From the NCBI GenBank assembly GCA_011800805.1, contig MPNW01000041.1, positions 1 to 64,000 of the forward strand: a stretch of DNA of 64,000 bases, written 5' to 3'. The notes beneath the pieces were generated by a model. It made no database searches, had not been told where the DNA came from, and saw only the letters and a list, made by a program, of their open reading frames with translations. The position numbers and the translations under genes are program-made. Below, in pieces: positions 48,940 through 63,578 of this stretch; within the stretch, counting starts at the first letter, position 1; each line of letters begins with the position of its first letter. This stretch comes from Hirudo medicinalis. Lineage: Eukaryota; Annelida; Clitellata; Hirudinida; Hirudinidae.

Positions 48940-50032
48940 ATGCCGATTATTAACTCCTTTGCTGAAGCCTCAAGTTCTGAAGATGAGGGTGAAGACTTCC
49001 CAATCGGAAAAATCAAACAAGCCTCAGATGATTCGAGACACAGCAAAAAGAAGTTCGAAATTATCCCTGATAGTTCGGATACTTTAATTTCAGAAAATGA
49101 ACCTGTAGAGAGATTGGAGGGCGTCATAAAGGCATCAGATCCGGCTGAATGGCAAAAACCCATCGAGGTAGAAAGAGGGGCAACAAAAAACTTGGCGTCG
49201 ATGTTTCAAAACATTGGCCAATCCGACTCAAAAACTTCAAAAAAGCCATTCAAACTTGACATTGACGAAAACGCAGAAACGATTGTTGTGGAAAATGAAC
49301 CTGTTGTTTTGGAGGGAGTTGTGAGGTTAGCATTTCAAACAGTTTAATCAATTCGATACGATACATTCTTAACGTCGCTTCAACAAACATAGGAGTGTGG
49401 ACAAAACAGAGGATGTCATCGGAAAGCGAGGCAGAATTAAAAACCTGGCTGGTCGCTTCGTAAACCAAACTAGGCTCTCCGACGACGAAGAAACCCCGAA
49501 TGTGCCGAAGCAGAAAACCGTTGAAATCGATTCGACCAAAACGAGGATGATTCAGGAAAAATGGAAGCAACAAAACTTTAAAGATCCTGCCACAGAAACC
49601 AAAACAAGAGAAAAGCTGGAATTGGATTCAGCAGCAGAATATGGCGTCTACGAGAATGAGCCAGAAGTACGAAGTGACGTGGTGAAAGGAGGAGTTGAGC
49701 AGCCAGATGTCATCCACGTCAAACATACTAGAAACCTACGGAAAATGTGGTGCCAGTTCGAGCAACAAGAGCTTGCTAAAGAAAGGGATTCTAAAAACAT
49801 TGAAAGCATCGTTAAAGCCAAGAAGAAAGAAGTTCAACCCGAGCCAGAACCAGAGCCACCTGCCCAGGCTCCCACTGAAGAAACCAAGCCTGCCCAACGT
49901 AAGTTCGGATCAAAAGCGGTTAAAAAAGAGAACGATAAACCAGACGGCCAACCGAGTCAAGCCCCCAACAACGAAGCAGCGGTTGGATTCCAAAAGCCGA
50001 CACTACGTTCCGTCCCGAAGAGGCGATTCTGA
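48940..50032 (+). CDS. Acidic, low-complexity protein with three ENEP repeats, function unknown
   Basis: Two exons, 48940-49325 and 49393-50032, in phase, 341 residues. The start is the ATG after AAGAA. No named family was recognised. It holds three spaced repeats of the form x-ENEP-x(4-6)-(G/D)V(I/V)(K/R): ENEPVERLEGVIK, ENEPVVLEGVVR and ENEPEVRSDVVK. Each sits with a TKNLASMFQNIGQ / IKNLAGRFVNQ / TRNLRKMWCQFEQQ segment, so the unit is about 60-90 residues. The N-terminus is Ser/Glu/Asp-rich (SSSEDEGED), and the C-terminus has EPEPEPP and a basic end (SVPKRRF). No membrane span or signal peptide is present, so it is probably a disordered cytoskeletal or nuclear protein; short repeated linear motifs of this kind occur in actin-binding proteins. 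The clean splice phases argue that it is a real gene. Confidence 0.75.
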
Positions 50033-50280
50033 TACATTCAATTGAGACTTTTCAAACGTTTTGTATCACGTGCTTGTACTTTGTAAGTGTTTTTGTTGCT
50101 CAAATAGATGTATTCAAAAATAACTTACTCTCATTCTAATTTTGTCCAAGCGAGAACACATTTTCTTTCTGTAACTTATTTATTCGATACTTTTTAATAC
50201 AAACGTTTTTGTGCTTCTTGTTTAACATGGAAAATCTCAACAAAATTAAAATCTTTATTTAAAAAAGAATAGAAGAATGT

Positions 50281-50404
50281 TCAAAAAATATAATCCACAT
50301 CTAAAGCGCGAATTTTGTCAACAAAAGAGTTTGGCTGCTGGGCCAACATCGCTGTCCCCGGCGAATCGTCAGCAAACCGCGTGGTGTTTTTGAAGCATTT
50401 GATA
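50281..50404 (-). CDS. Doubtful terminal exon, unknown protein
   Basis: An open minus-strand frame starts after an acceptor-like TTTGGAG and ends at TGA (50281-50283). It codes FADDSPGTAMLAQQ then VDKIRALDVDYIF. The composition looks protein-like, but no upstream exon was identified and no family was recognised. It may be chance. Confidence 0.2.
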
Positions 50405-51485
50405 CTCCAAACATTTTCTCACGGGTTGGAACTAGACCGATTGCTTCATTAAATCACTGGTGTCAAACTACTTGCGGTAGATTACCAAAGGGAATGAAAT
50501 TGTAATGGATTTAATAATTCGAAAAGTTAGAGAGAAAACAAATGAATATTTCGTTTTTTCATATTTGTAAACGATAGAATGGTTGGAGTGATGGTTATGG
50601 TTTTAGTGACTGTAGACGGACTGGAATGCAAGCCTCAAACTAAAAATTTAAAAAATGCCTTTAGGATGAAGATGGATAGACCGGTTGTCTATCGCCGGCA
50701 GCGACGGGATAGACAAAAAATTTTTTAGCAAGATATCAAATTTATAACTAGAAAATTAAACATAGAATTTACGTCAATCCGACTGCTAAATTTAGAATCA
50801 TGAGAACTGACATTGAAGCATTCGGAAAATGTCATGCGATTTTGGTGGAATTTTCCCTCTCGAATTCCTATTTTATAAGTCAGCTCTATCAACGCCAAAA
50901 GAAAGGCGATGTATTGAAAATTATTGAAGTAAACTGAAACAACAGTTAATGATTTAATAAACAACCTAATATAACTGTCAACTTTAAGCAATTAAGGAAC
51001 TTGACTACAGTCTTTACACAACAAAGTTTCTATCGACAACTTCACCACGACAAGCTACTCGCTGCAACTTCTCACCAACTTCCGAGTGACCAAGAACCAC
51101 ACAACAAAGTTTTAGAACAATTAACAAAACTATTTCGACATGATGTTATATATTGCCATGCCCACATTCGCCACATAATGAATCAACTAATTTTATTAGA
51201 ACATCGAAATTTAATGACTTTTGTTGGTTATTATTCCAACCAGGTGGAAGCAAGATCCGCAGTTTTAATCAAATCAGTTTCTGTCTGCACAGCAGTCGAA
51301 TAATTGAATAAAGTTGCCGTAATCATTTCTGAAGTAATTCTAGGGTAATTGAGGGTTTAGCCGGGTTATGAGAAATATCAACAAGATATAACTTGTCAAC
51401 GAGAAGGTCAACCCGAGCGCAAAAAGTATCGACCTTTTGTCTAGCTTAAGATACATGCTGATCCAGGTTTTCATAGGAGAAATGA

Positions 51486-51547
51486 TGAATGATGATGATG
51501 ATGATGATGACGATGACGATGACGATGATGATGATGATGATGATGAT
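51486..51547. repeat. GAT/GAC microsatellite
   Basis: Run of GAT triplets with some GAC. The poly-Ser minus-strand frame across it is an artefact. Confidence 0.95.
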
Positions 51548-52433
51548 AGAAGATGAATAAGTAGCAACATAACTTCAGAGAGAAATTTGATTCGCATCCA
51601 ACCTTGAAGACACAGAATACAACAGATCATTTTACCCGGCTTGGTTTGAAAAGGCTAACGTTATTACAGGCAAATTATACCATGGTTCAATATCACAAAT
51701 ATTTATATTTATTAACACAGGTTAAAGTCTCGAAACGCAACGAAACAGTGATAACTAGGGGACAGCAGATGCGCACCTAGCTTGTGGAAAATAGCTTGTT
51801 CATATTCTATTGAATTAACATAACATAGCATTAATTTATAGTGGTTTAAGTAGACTAATATCTATGCGATAAATCACTCAAGAAATCTACCAATTCAAGA
51901 AAGAAAAATTGGAAGATAATGAAAAATTCGATAGAGGTTAATTGGAAAATAACGATAGAGGAACATAAGATATTTGGATTAAGGAAGTAACGGAGTTAAG
52001 AGGCAGCGAGATTTCGTGCATGTCAGTTCTCCAGTTTTGCTTCATCGCCATTGAGTTGGTCACGTCGTCGGTGAGTCGGCAATAAGGCAGGCGCTGAGGC
52101 TTGCTGGGTAAATCCAGCGCTGGTTGCTAGAATTGCGTAACAATCTCTTGCATAGATAAAAAAGATGAATTTTGGAAAATGTGGGAGCTTGAGTGGGATG
52201 TCTCTGATGTTATAGCTTAATTTATTTGCTATCCTCGTGGCCTTAGAAAAATATTAAATACAACACAAGTAAAACTTAATTACTAAGTTAATCAATGACA
52301 TTATGCCCAGATTACAAGAGCATGTTCGAGAAATTGCAAAAATCTCCAAGCAGCATTCAAAAAAACATCTCAGTTGAGCAAGAACGAGCTTATAATCGAA
52401 GCGGGCGACATGGCCAATTCGCGTAAAACCGTT

Positions 52434-52486
52434 AAGTGACGGGTGCTTAAACTCACTGCCAGTGAGCTGGCTTTTGCCCGTCACTT
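52434..52486. repeat. Nested inverted repeat (hairpin)
   Basis: An outer perfect 10-bp stem AAGTGACGGG (52434-52443) / CCCGTCACTT (52477-52486) encloses an inner perfect 7-bp stem CTCACTG (52452-52458) / CAGTGAG (52460-52466). It could be a foldback fragment or a structured RNA. No promoter signal is visible. Confidence 0.65.
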
Positions 52487-52838
52487 CTCCAACCACCGCT
52501 AGCAACAGGCCTGCATCTAAATTAACTTCCATTTCACAGCCCAAAATTTTAAGGCAATGCTATTTCAAAAAATTTGCTGCAAAACAGATACTAGCCAGCA
52601 AACAACCATGGTGTTGCCATGGCAATTCTCCAACAATTAGCTTTTCATACCAAATATCAAAGCAAAATAAATAAATAAATATATCCTGACATATTTTCTA
52701 AATGTTCTAAATGCATATCCAAGACCAAAGCCCATTTCTTAAACAAAATTTGGATTCATGTGATTCTATTGCAAAGAACAACAGTTACCCCCTAAAATAA
52801 CCTATTTATTATTCAAGTTTCATTTTGAATCCTAAAGT

Positions 52839-55311
52839 CTACTTTTCAATCAAATTTTCAATCTTCTTTGCCATAATTGCATAACTTTCAAGAGTGATGG
52901 TCTTGCACACGTATTCAACAATCTCTGCCTGGAACCCATATCCTTCAAGAAATGAGATCCTCCCAAAATCAATGATATTTTTTGCCAGAAAACCAATCAT
53001 CTCCCTCTCCTCAGGTTTAAGACTTCCATACTTTGGGTGACTGTAGTTCTCAGAATCCATGTGTTCCTCTGCAGAAGTTTTATGTACTTAAATTATATAA
53101 ATAATATAACAGTTACATTATAACTATATTGAGAATTAAAACAATTTAACCATTTCTGTGTCGAGTTCCACAAGTCGCCCAAGCAGAGATTTTTGTAAGG
53201 ATATGAAAAAATCTTTCATCCAAATTTTCTTTGGAGAACCACTCTTGCCCAACATAAGACTTCCATTCACATCTGTGGTGACAACAAGTGGCCAGCACAA
53301 TACCTCTCATTTTCCTTAAATAGTAAAACTTTGCAAATAAAAGAAGAAATTGTCCTAGAATTATTCAACAAGTTTTAACATACAAGGACTTCTCTGAATT
53401 TGCTACACATCTGAGCATGAAATCTGAAATCAAAATAACAAGCCAAATTAGATAATAAAGTTGCTTATAAAACACATTTAGAGATAACCAGTAGCATTTC
53501 CACAGAGATGTTTGCCAATGCCAACAATATTGCTTTCGGACTCGAAACAACTTTGTACTTTATCTGGAAAGGAGAAGATGCGTGCTCCATTTAAAAGCAG
53601 AACTTTTGATTTTTAAAATGTTCAGATTTTAATGATTAACCAAGCACCAAATCCTGGATGTTTATCTTCAACCTTTCAAAACTTGGACCTTGGTCAGGTC
53701 CTTTGTGGTAACTATCCTTCTGAAAGAGAGATTTTTGTGTTTTTGTGATATAAAACGGTAAATTAAATTACTTTACTTTTTTCAATAAATATAATTTAAA
53801 ATAATTTCTTGAAATTATAAGAACTAACCTTGTACCTAACACTGCTTTTGTCGACTAATAAAAATTTGCAATCATCTCTGGTATTAGCCAGCTGCACCCA
53901 ATGAGAGAGCCCTCCTAAAAATGTTGCATAACAATTAATTGCCATTAACTGGAACCCCATAATTTTTAATGGAAATGATTTTGAAACCCCTTCCAGCTCC
54001 AAATTCCACATAAGTCATTGCATTGTCCAAGAAATGCATCCAATTCATGTGACCCACCAATGATGCCTGGAAATGAAATAGATTCATAAAATAAATTTTG
54101 ATTCAACTTCACTTTTTGAAACAATGAAACTTCTACGACTTGTTGCTTAAGGTGTTTAAGAGCTGAGACACCATTGGAAGGATCACCAAATGAGGCCTCA
54201 AAAACATCATGTGTCTTTATGTCCTTCCTTATCCTGGACACATACTCTGAAATTTAGAGAATTTCTTCAAACACTGATGATAGGTTAAATAAACTGTTTA
54301 GCAAACTCACTTGCATGAATACTTTTGACTTTAGATATGATTTTAATCAATTCTTGAATGTCAACATCCTGCAGTGCCACCTTGAGACAATAAATAAAAG
54401 CTTAACTCTTGTTAACATAGCAAGCCATATGATTTATATTTATACCTTTGAAGTTTCTTGTGAGAAATTAAGTGGGCTTCCTGAATTAATTCCTTCCTCA
54501 AAATACACCTGGTATATTATAACAAATTCAAGAGATTCATAACACATCTGCTCTTTGTGAGATATTTTGCTTTAAAGAAACACCAACAGGGTTTAGGGAG
54601 GGTCTACTGTTACATTTCTTTAAATGACTTTCCAATTGATCAGCATAGCATGAGCTAATTCAGAAATCAAATTATAGTTAATTTAAAAAATTATCATGAA
54701 ATTCAAGGATAATAAATCTATGCCAACTGTCGTGGATCATATGTACAGGGAATCCTGGTTCGAATTGATCCTGCCTGTATTGTTTACATTTGTATTATAA
54801 ATACACCATAACGATGTAACATGATGTAGTAGCAAGCACAGCTTATGTTAACTTTTAAATGATTTATAGATTGCTTTTTCACCACCTGCATGTGATTGCC
54901 ATGCTCTGTGCAATAAAGTAGACCCTCTTTTGGTAAAACTTTGCAAAATCGTTTTTTTCTTTCCAACCAGAATCTACAAGTTTTTGATTCTTCATTGGCT
55001 TCTACTAAGAAAACAAGCAGTATGTCTACATATGATTCAAGAGTAGTATTTTAACAATTTTTTTAGCTAGTAAAACTAGCTATTAATTAAAAGATCTCAC
55101 CGTCATCTATCCTTTCAACATTAGAACAGTCATATTTTTCCGGGTCACTTGCCACAATGCATGCATGAATCTCACAAAATCTTAGCCCTTCCAAAGGAGC
55201 GGTCAGACAATACCTACTTCTTTTGTTCAGCCAAAATGAACAATTTTTAGCGATACGATCCCTGTTTATACTTGGTTCCCTCTCGATGAACAAATCGATA
55301 TTATTCTCCAT
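52839..55311 (-). CDS. TRMT13: tRNA 2'-O-methyltransferase TRMT13 with two CCCH zinc fingers, complete
   Basis: Fourteen exons in phase, 473 residues: 55101-55311, 54886-55001, 54728-54774, 54588-54654, 54446-54508, 54311-54368, 54140-54246, 53988-54066, 53829-53914, 53641-53719, 53489-53563, 53384-53423, 53151-53314, 52839-53068. TRM13 methylates position 4 of tRNA-Gly, -Pro and -His type substrates using S-adenosylmethionine. In order: a TRM13-type finger (NCSFWLNKRSRYC...FCEIH), a second finger (TCRFWLERKKRFC...YCTEH), a CHHC finger (IPCTYDPRH...ESHLKKC), DPSNGVSALKHLKQQ, the SAM loop VEFGAGRGGLSHW, VGIGKHLCG, the family-specific LATCCHHRC, and SAWATCG. Vertebrate TRMT13 has only one N-terminal CCCH finger; here two consecutive exons each code one. 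The length is near human TRMT13. Confidence 0.95.
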
Positions 55312-56802
55312 CGTTAAGCACGAACGCCAAAGCGAAATATTTGTTTACAAAAAGAGTTTAAAAGTAAACTTATTTAGTTTCAACAAAAAGAACTTAAAAC
55401 ATTTCACATTAAAAAGTTGCATTGAAATTCCCAAATAATTTGCGATTATGTAATAAATTCCAAATTTGTACATAAACTCAAAAAACTACGAGATTCGAGC
55501 GATTTCAAGTTCGCCATAGATAAAAATCCAGGCCTTTCATCATCAAATCACATAGGTCATTTGTGGTTGATTTCGTTGTAGTTATTGTGACCAAAGATTC
55601 TTGATAACTCAATCTTAAAAACAGGCTAACACAATCATGCCGAACTTTTCTAATTAATGATAATAATCAAGACGAATTTTATCAAGGCGGCACGTTCAAT
55701 GGAAAGTTCATGGCAGCTTTCCTTAAAGATGAAATTTCATAGAATTGTGGTTATTAAAGGGGGTAAAGGGGGATCCTGCAAAGGCATAGCTAGGGGTTTA
55801 GGCACCTGAGGCGAAACTAATAATTTGCTATCCAATTTTGATAATTCGTTGCCCTCCCTCCTCCCGCTTAACATTGTCAATTTGACACGCCCAACTAGCC
55901 GTACCACTGGTAGTCTGTTCCAGATTTAAGGGCCAACAACGTATGTGGATCTGCCATCCAGCATGGCATGACAAGCTGCTAATTCAACGATCCTCTGGCT
56001 GCTGATCCGAACCCCTTGCCTTCCTGGGATGATGGTGCACGACCTATGGGAGACTTGAATACAAGTGTAGATATCACGCAGTCTATTCTATTAATTAATT
56101 TTAGCAATAATAAGTAAAATACCCTTCAAAAGTACAAAAGCTAAATCATACTTCAGGAGTAAAATTTAAAGGACATTTCAGTTACCTTGCAAAGGTGATG
56201 CAAGATAAATGATTCTGTTATATTTCATAAAATTTCCTCCAGCATGTTCAAAATACAAAATTTCTGGTTATTAATAGCAAAATAAATGATAGACTTGCAA
56301 AGGCTTTACAAAAATCTAGGTTTCATTGATACAAAATAGCAATCAATGACAATGTTAAATGATTTTGCAGATTCAGAGGCAGCAGCTCAGAAATCTTGAA
56401 ACTTCGTGATGAAAGATGCCTGATTGTAAACCCTCCAAAACAAAATCCAAAAGATAAAACATAATTCATCAGGACAAATGATATAAATATATGTTCTGAG
56501 ATTGAAGATATGAGCTTTAAGGGTTGCAGCGATTAAATGTTGGTGCAGTGATTTGGAATAAAAAATATCATTACATGCATTAAAAATTTGTCTTTTCACC
56601 TTAAGCATTCTGCTAATAATAAAATTTAACCATTAGTATTGAAAAACCAACAATATCATGACACGAAATAGCTATAGATTTTAACCATCAAAAAGTTGAA
56701 GTCTTTCAATAGCTATTGTGAGAACATAAAGAACAGGCATGTACAAATTATCACAAACATATCTAAGAAAACCTCATGCATGTTATATTTGTTACTTAAT
56801 TA
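55312..56802. other. Intergenic, repeat remnants
   Basis: TRMT13 5' flank followed by repeat-like sequence (GGCATAGCTAGGGGTTTAGG near 55785) and a probable LINE tail fragment at 55880-56040. No host gene recognised. Confidence 0.5.
55880..56040 (-). mobile_element. Possible LINE 3'-end fragment
   Basis: Read on the minus strand, one frame contains IWNRLPVV, resembling the xWNxLPxxV motif near the end of many non-LTR reverse transcriptases. The flanking frames contain stops. It is too short for family assignment. Confidence 0.35.
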
Positions 56803-58290
56803 TCATGCCTGATACAGCTGGGTTGCAATAATTTCTCCTGTCGAATGTGTCTGACAAGCTACAGAAACATACTTCAAGATGTGGCCATTTTTTGCTTGAG
56901 TATCATGATAATGATTACTATGCTGCACTGAAGATTTCAAGTTGTTCTCTCCTCCAACTGATTCAGTTTTTTCATCCGAATCCAATTCTGAAGCCTTAAT
57001 TTCGACAACTCCGCTCTTCAGGAGCATTTCTCCATAGACATCATTCCAAGAGTTTTCATCATCTGATGACAGAATGTCATCTATGGGATGGTCTGCCAAT
57101 ACCAACCTGTATATCTCCTCCTCCACTTTCGATGTGTCTTCAGATGTGCTCTTATCCAGGTCGTCCAGGTTGTTCAAGTAGCAGGTGGGCTTCCAAACTT
57201 TGACAGCCTTCCACCTTGCCCGACTCGTCTTCGGAGCAGGCAGAGCTTTGAAACACAATATTTGACCAACTTTGTACTCTTTCTTCAGATCTATCATGGA
57301 TTTTGGAAGGATGGATCTGTCAAAAAACACATGATCATGCTGCCCAAGATCAATAATTCCCCAAAGTTTTGCTATGTGGTAAATTCTTCCCTTGCCTATA
57401 ATAGCCCCCGCCAAATTTTCTTCTTCAGTAATTTCTACTTTTTCTAAATCATTGACTCTCACCAGACCATGATTGGGTGATTTCACTTCACAAATGACTT
57501 CATTTTCAATGGAGAAAAAGGATGAATTTGTTTGGACAAAGTTTTCAATGTTTTTGGAATTGATGAAGTTTTGTATTTCTGTAGGAGCCAAACCTATTTT
57601 ATCCTCAATTTCAGTAGTTTTTAAACCAGGATGCTGCTTGATAAGATCCCCAAGAAATACAATGGCCATGAGTTCTGACTTACTCTTTTGAGAAGTATGG
57701 TTTTGACAACAGAGTATTTCATTCTCCGTTAGATCAACATCGAGTATAAGAGCTGCCACGTCATCTTGAAGCCTCACATTTTCACCTTCGACCTCGAATA
57801 TGTGCGGATGCCGCAATAACCACGATCTGAACTGTAGCTGAGGTCCGACCACTTTTCTGATGGATAGAGACGCTTGAGAAAGATGACCGGCCAAGCTTTT
57901 GACGGCCATTTCTCTGGAACTCCGTTTAATGAACTTGTCTTGGAAAAATTTTACTGCTTCCATCTCAGCAGAGACATTAGGAATAAAATTATTTTTATTG
58001 TTGTTTGTCAAATCAGAATCAGAACTCTCTCTCGAAATGGAATTGGAATCACTTAAAGTCTGCCAATCAGTCAATCCAACACAATTCCCTTGAAGAGTGA
58101 AAATAGAAGGATATTTTGAAAATAAATTTCTGAGACCAGACTCTGTTCCACCAGTTGCAAATCTCATTTCTGCTGTAAAACTTCTCTTGGTAAAATGTCC
58201 CATGAGGTATGACAGAGAGACTGGCTTGTTCACATTCATGAGAATCTCAAAGAAATACAACATGGTTCTTTGTCCTGCTTCTTCAGACAT
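56803..58290 (-). CDS. Intronless protein with three winged-helix-like repeats and an OB/cold-shock-like segment (Egalitarian-like?)
   Basis: Single 495-residue open frame starting MSEEAGQ. Three similar segments each read helix, helix, then xxxPxIFxxxGxxVxL: residues about 10-75 (FSKYPSIFTLQGNCVGL), 110-180 (LLRHPHIFEVEGENVRL) and 205-270 (VQTNSSFFSIENEVICE). This resembles the winged-helix repeats of the Egalitarian family, but the RNase-D-like exonuclease domain of that family is not seen. A later segment (GRIYHIAKLWGIIDL, HDHVFFDRSIL) has the pattern of a cold-shock/S1 beta-barrel. The C-terminal third is acidic and low-complexity (SSDDENSWNDVY). An RNA-binding role is inferred from fold resemblance only. 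The lack of introns is unusual beside intron-rich neighbours and suggests a retrocopy or a single-exon gene. Confidence 0.75.
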   Translation of the reverse strand: MSEEAGQRTMLYFFEILMNVNKPVSLSYLMGHFTKRSFTAEMRFATGGTESGLRNLFSKYPSIFTLQGNCVGLTDWQTLSDSNSISRESSDSDLTNNNKNNFIPNVSAEMEAVKFFQDKFIKRSSREMAVKSLAGHLSQASLSIRKVVGPQLQFRSWLLRHPHIFEVEGENVRLQDDVAALILDVDLTENEILCCQNHTSQKSKSELMAIVFLGDLIKQHPGLKTTEIEDKIGLAPTEIQNFINSKNIENFVQTNSSFFSIENEVICEVKSPNHGLVRVNDLEKVEITEEENLAGAIIGKGRIYHIAKLWGIIDLGQHDHVFFDRSILPKSMIDLKKEYKVGQILCFKALPAPKTSRARWKAVKVWKPTCYLNNLDDLDKSTSEDTSKVEEEIYRLVLADHPIDDILSSDDENSWNDVYGEMLLKSGVVEIKASELDSDEKTESVGGENNLKSSVQHSNHYHDTQAKNGHILKYVSVACQTHSTGEIIATQLYQA

Positions 58291-60053
58291 TTTTAATTCT
58301 TTCGAAGCCTACAATTACAAGATAAAATATGAAATCAATGATAATATCCCTCATGCCGTATGCAATTTTAACTTGTGGATATTATAATTAATGAGAAACA
58401 TGACCATGTTTAAACAACTCAACCAACTCATCACTGGTAATACTGATGATTAAACTGATAATGACTGAATAGATTTTCCTAATTTGATAAGATAACATAT
58501 TGTTAATCCTCAAAATGAGACTTGCATCCTTATTAATTAGGATCAATTGATTAAAAAAAATAGTTTGACGTTTTTTCATCTCAAAATAAACCTATTTGTT
58601 TGTAGCAGAAATTAATTTCAGACATAAATGTTTAAACTCATCTCCATTTGCAACTTAAGCCAATCATGCTAAAGAATTTCTCAATGATAAACATATTCGA
58701 TGTTTGGAGCCCTGAGCAAGTTCATGACAAAAAGCTTGACAACAAATGACAAATGTCTGCTCTAGACAAGTTTACTACCTACAGGCAAATAATTATTTTG
58801 ATGCCTTTTCAGCGAAACCATTTTCATTACCAATTTAAACAAATTAACTAATTCCGTCGGGATTAATACAAGTTTTTAATAACCAACCTGTCTGAAAATT
58901 GTCAAAAAGTTAGATCATAATATGCCTAGGCTCCGAGTTAAAAGCAGCAGCCCGGTTGCTCGAATTATTCATTGAATCCCGAGCGAATTCTAGGAGACAT
59001 CGTGCCGAAAATAAAAACATTCCAATGGAAAAGGGATGTGAAAATCAATTTAACAGTTATTTTTATAGATACAAAATAATATTTATTTTACCTACTTTAA
59101 AATAGTTGAAATGACGTCCATGTTTATAACATTTAGCATTAAGTTCCTTTCCGCGAAAGTGCTTTCTGGTGAGCTACAGATGGCTGAATGAAATAACATG
59201 TAAATTTTCTTTCAAATAACTCAAAATTAGTCACCTAACACTAGACTTGTGGTAATGTGGAAATGCTTGTTCGGACGGTGGAACATCGAGCTATTCAGAC
59301 TACAGCCGAACAAAATGTAATGATAATAATAATAATGACAATGATTCCAAGTTTGATTACTGTACAAACAGAACTTCCACACCACTTCAATAGTTGGGGT
59401 AGCTTTCTAAAATAAAAATGTTCAAGGCACAGTGAAACCCAGCTGATCAGTGTTGTAACAGAGATTAATCCGTGCAATTCTCATACTGAAACGACTCCTA
59501 CACTGCTTAACGTTTCGATTTTCATAGCGATTTCAAATATTTTTGCCTATTGGATTATGTCTTGTTTGCATCTCAGTCTCCATTCGGCAATTGTCTTTAA
59601 GAATGGCCATTATATCAACTTGAATTTAAGGATACGTCAAACACATGTTCGCCGAACATTTTAAGGCTTTTTGGTCCATCAACGTGCGTTATCCACAACT
59701 AATCTCATATAGAGTTTCACATCGCATCACCTTGGGTCCCGCCGGTTTGTCTGCCTTATTTCGCGTCCAATCGGAACATGAGACGCAGGTTCTAAACTTC
59801 AAATTTCTATGAACTTGGCATAAGATAATAAAGTAAATTTAAATGCCTTTACAGCTCAGAAACAATTCGAATCGTTAAAAACAACAACCGTTTCAACTGA
59901 TGTTGAGTATTTCACAACGTTGCATCTACGAGTTAAGATGAATAAATAGGATTGATTATACACGTACACAAACTTCCATAACAAGAATTATCTCAAAAGG
60001 ATGAACAACAATGCTCAAATCAGCTTTCATTTCATTGGATACCTACAAATAAA
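58291..60053. other. Intergenic region between the winged-helix gene and MAK/CILK1
   Basis: No gene recognised. It should contain the promoter of the winged-helix gene and the 3' UTR of the kinase gene. Only short chance frames are present. Confidence 0.5.

Positions 60054-63578
<3,525 letters not shown>

Larger units (their letters stand above)
50033..52838. other. Intergenic region between the ENEP-repeat gene and TRMT13
   Basis: Contains the doubtful exon at 50281-50404, a GAT microsatellite (51486-51547) and a nested hairpin (52434-52486). A 100-codon plus frame at 51001-51303 has no recognisable domain. Confidence 0.5.

Noticed and set aside
51001..51303. 100-codon plus-strand open frame
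   Set aside because: No domain, no splice partner, no homology I can name; its length is compatible with chance.
54728..54774. tRNA B-box-like GGTTCGAATTGATCC on the plus strand
   Set aside because: It is the antisense of a TRMT13 exon that codes the first half of the CHHC finger (IPCTYDPRH), with matching splice phases.
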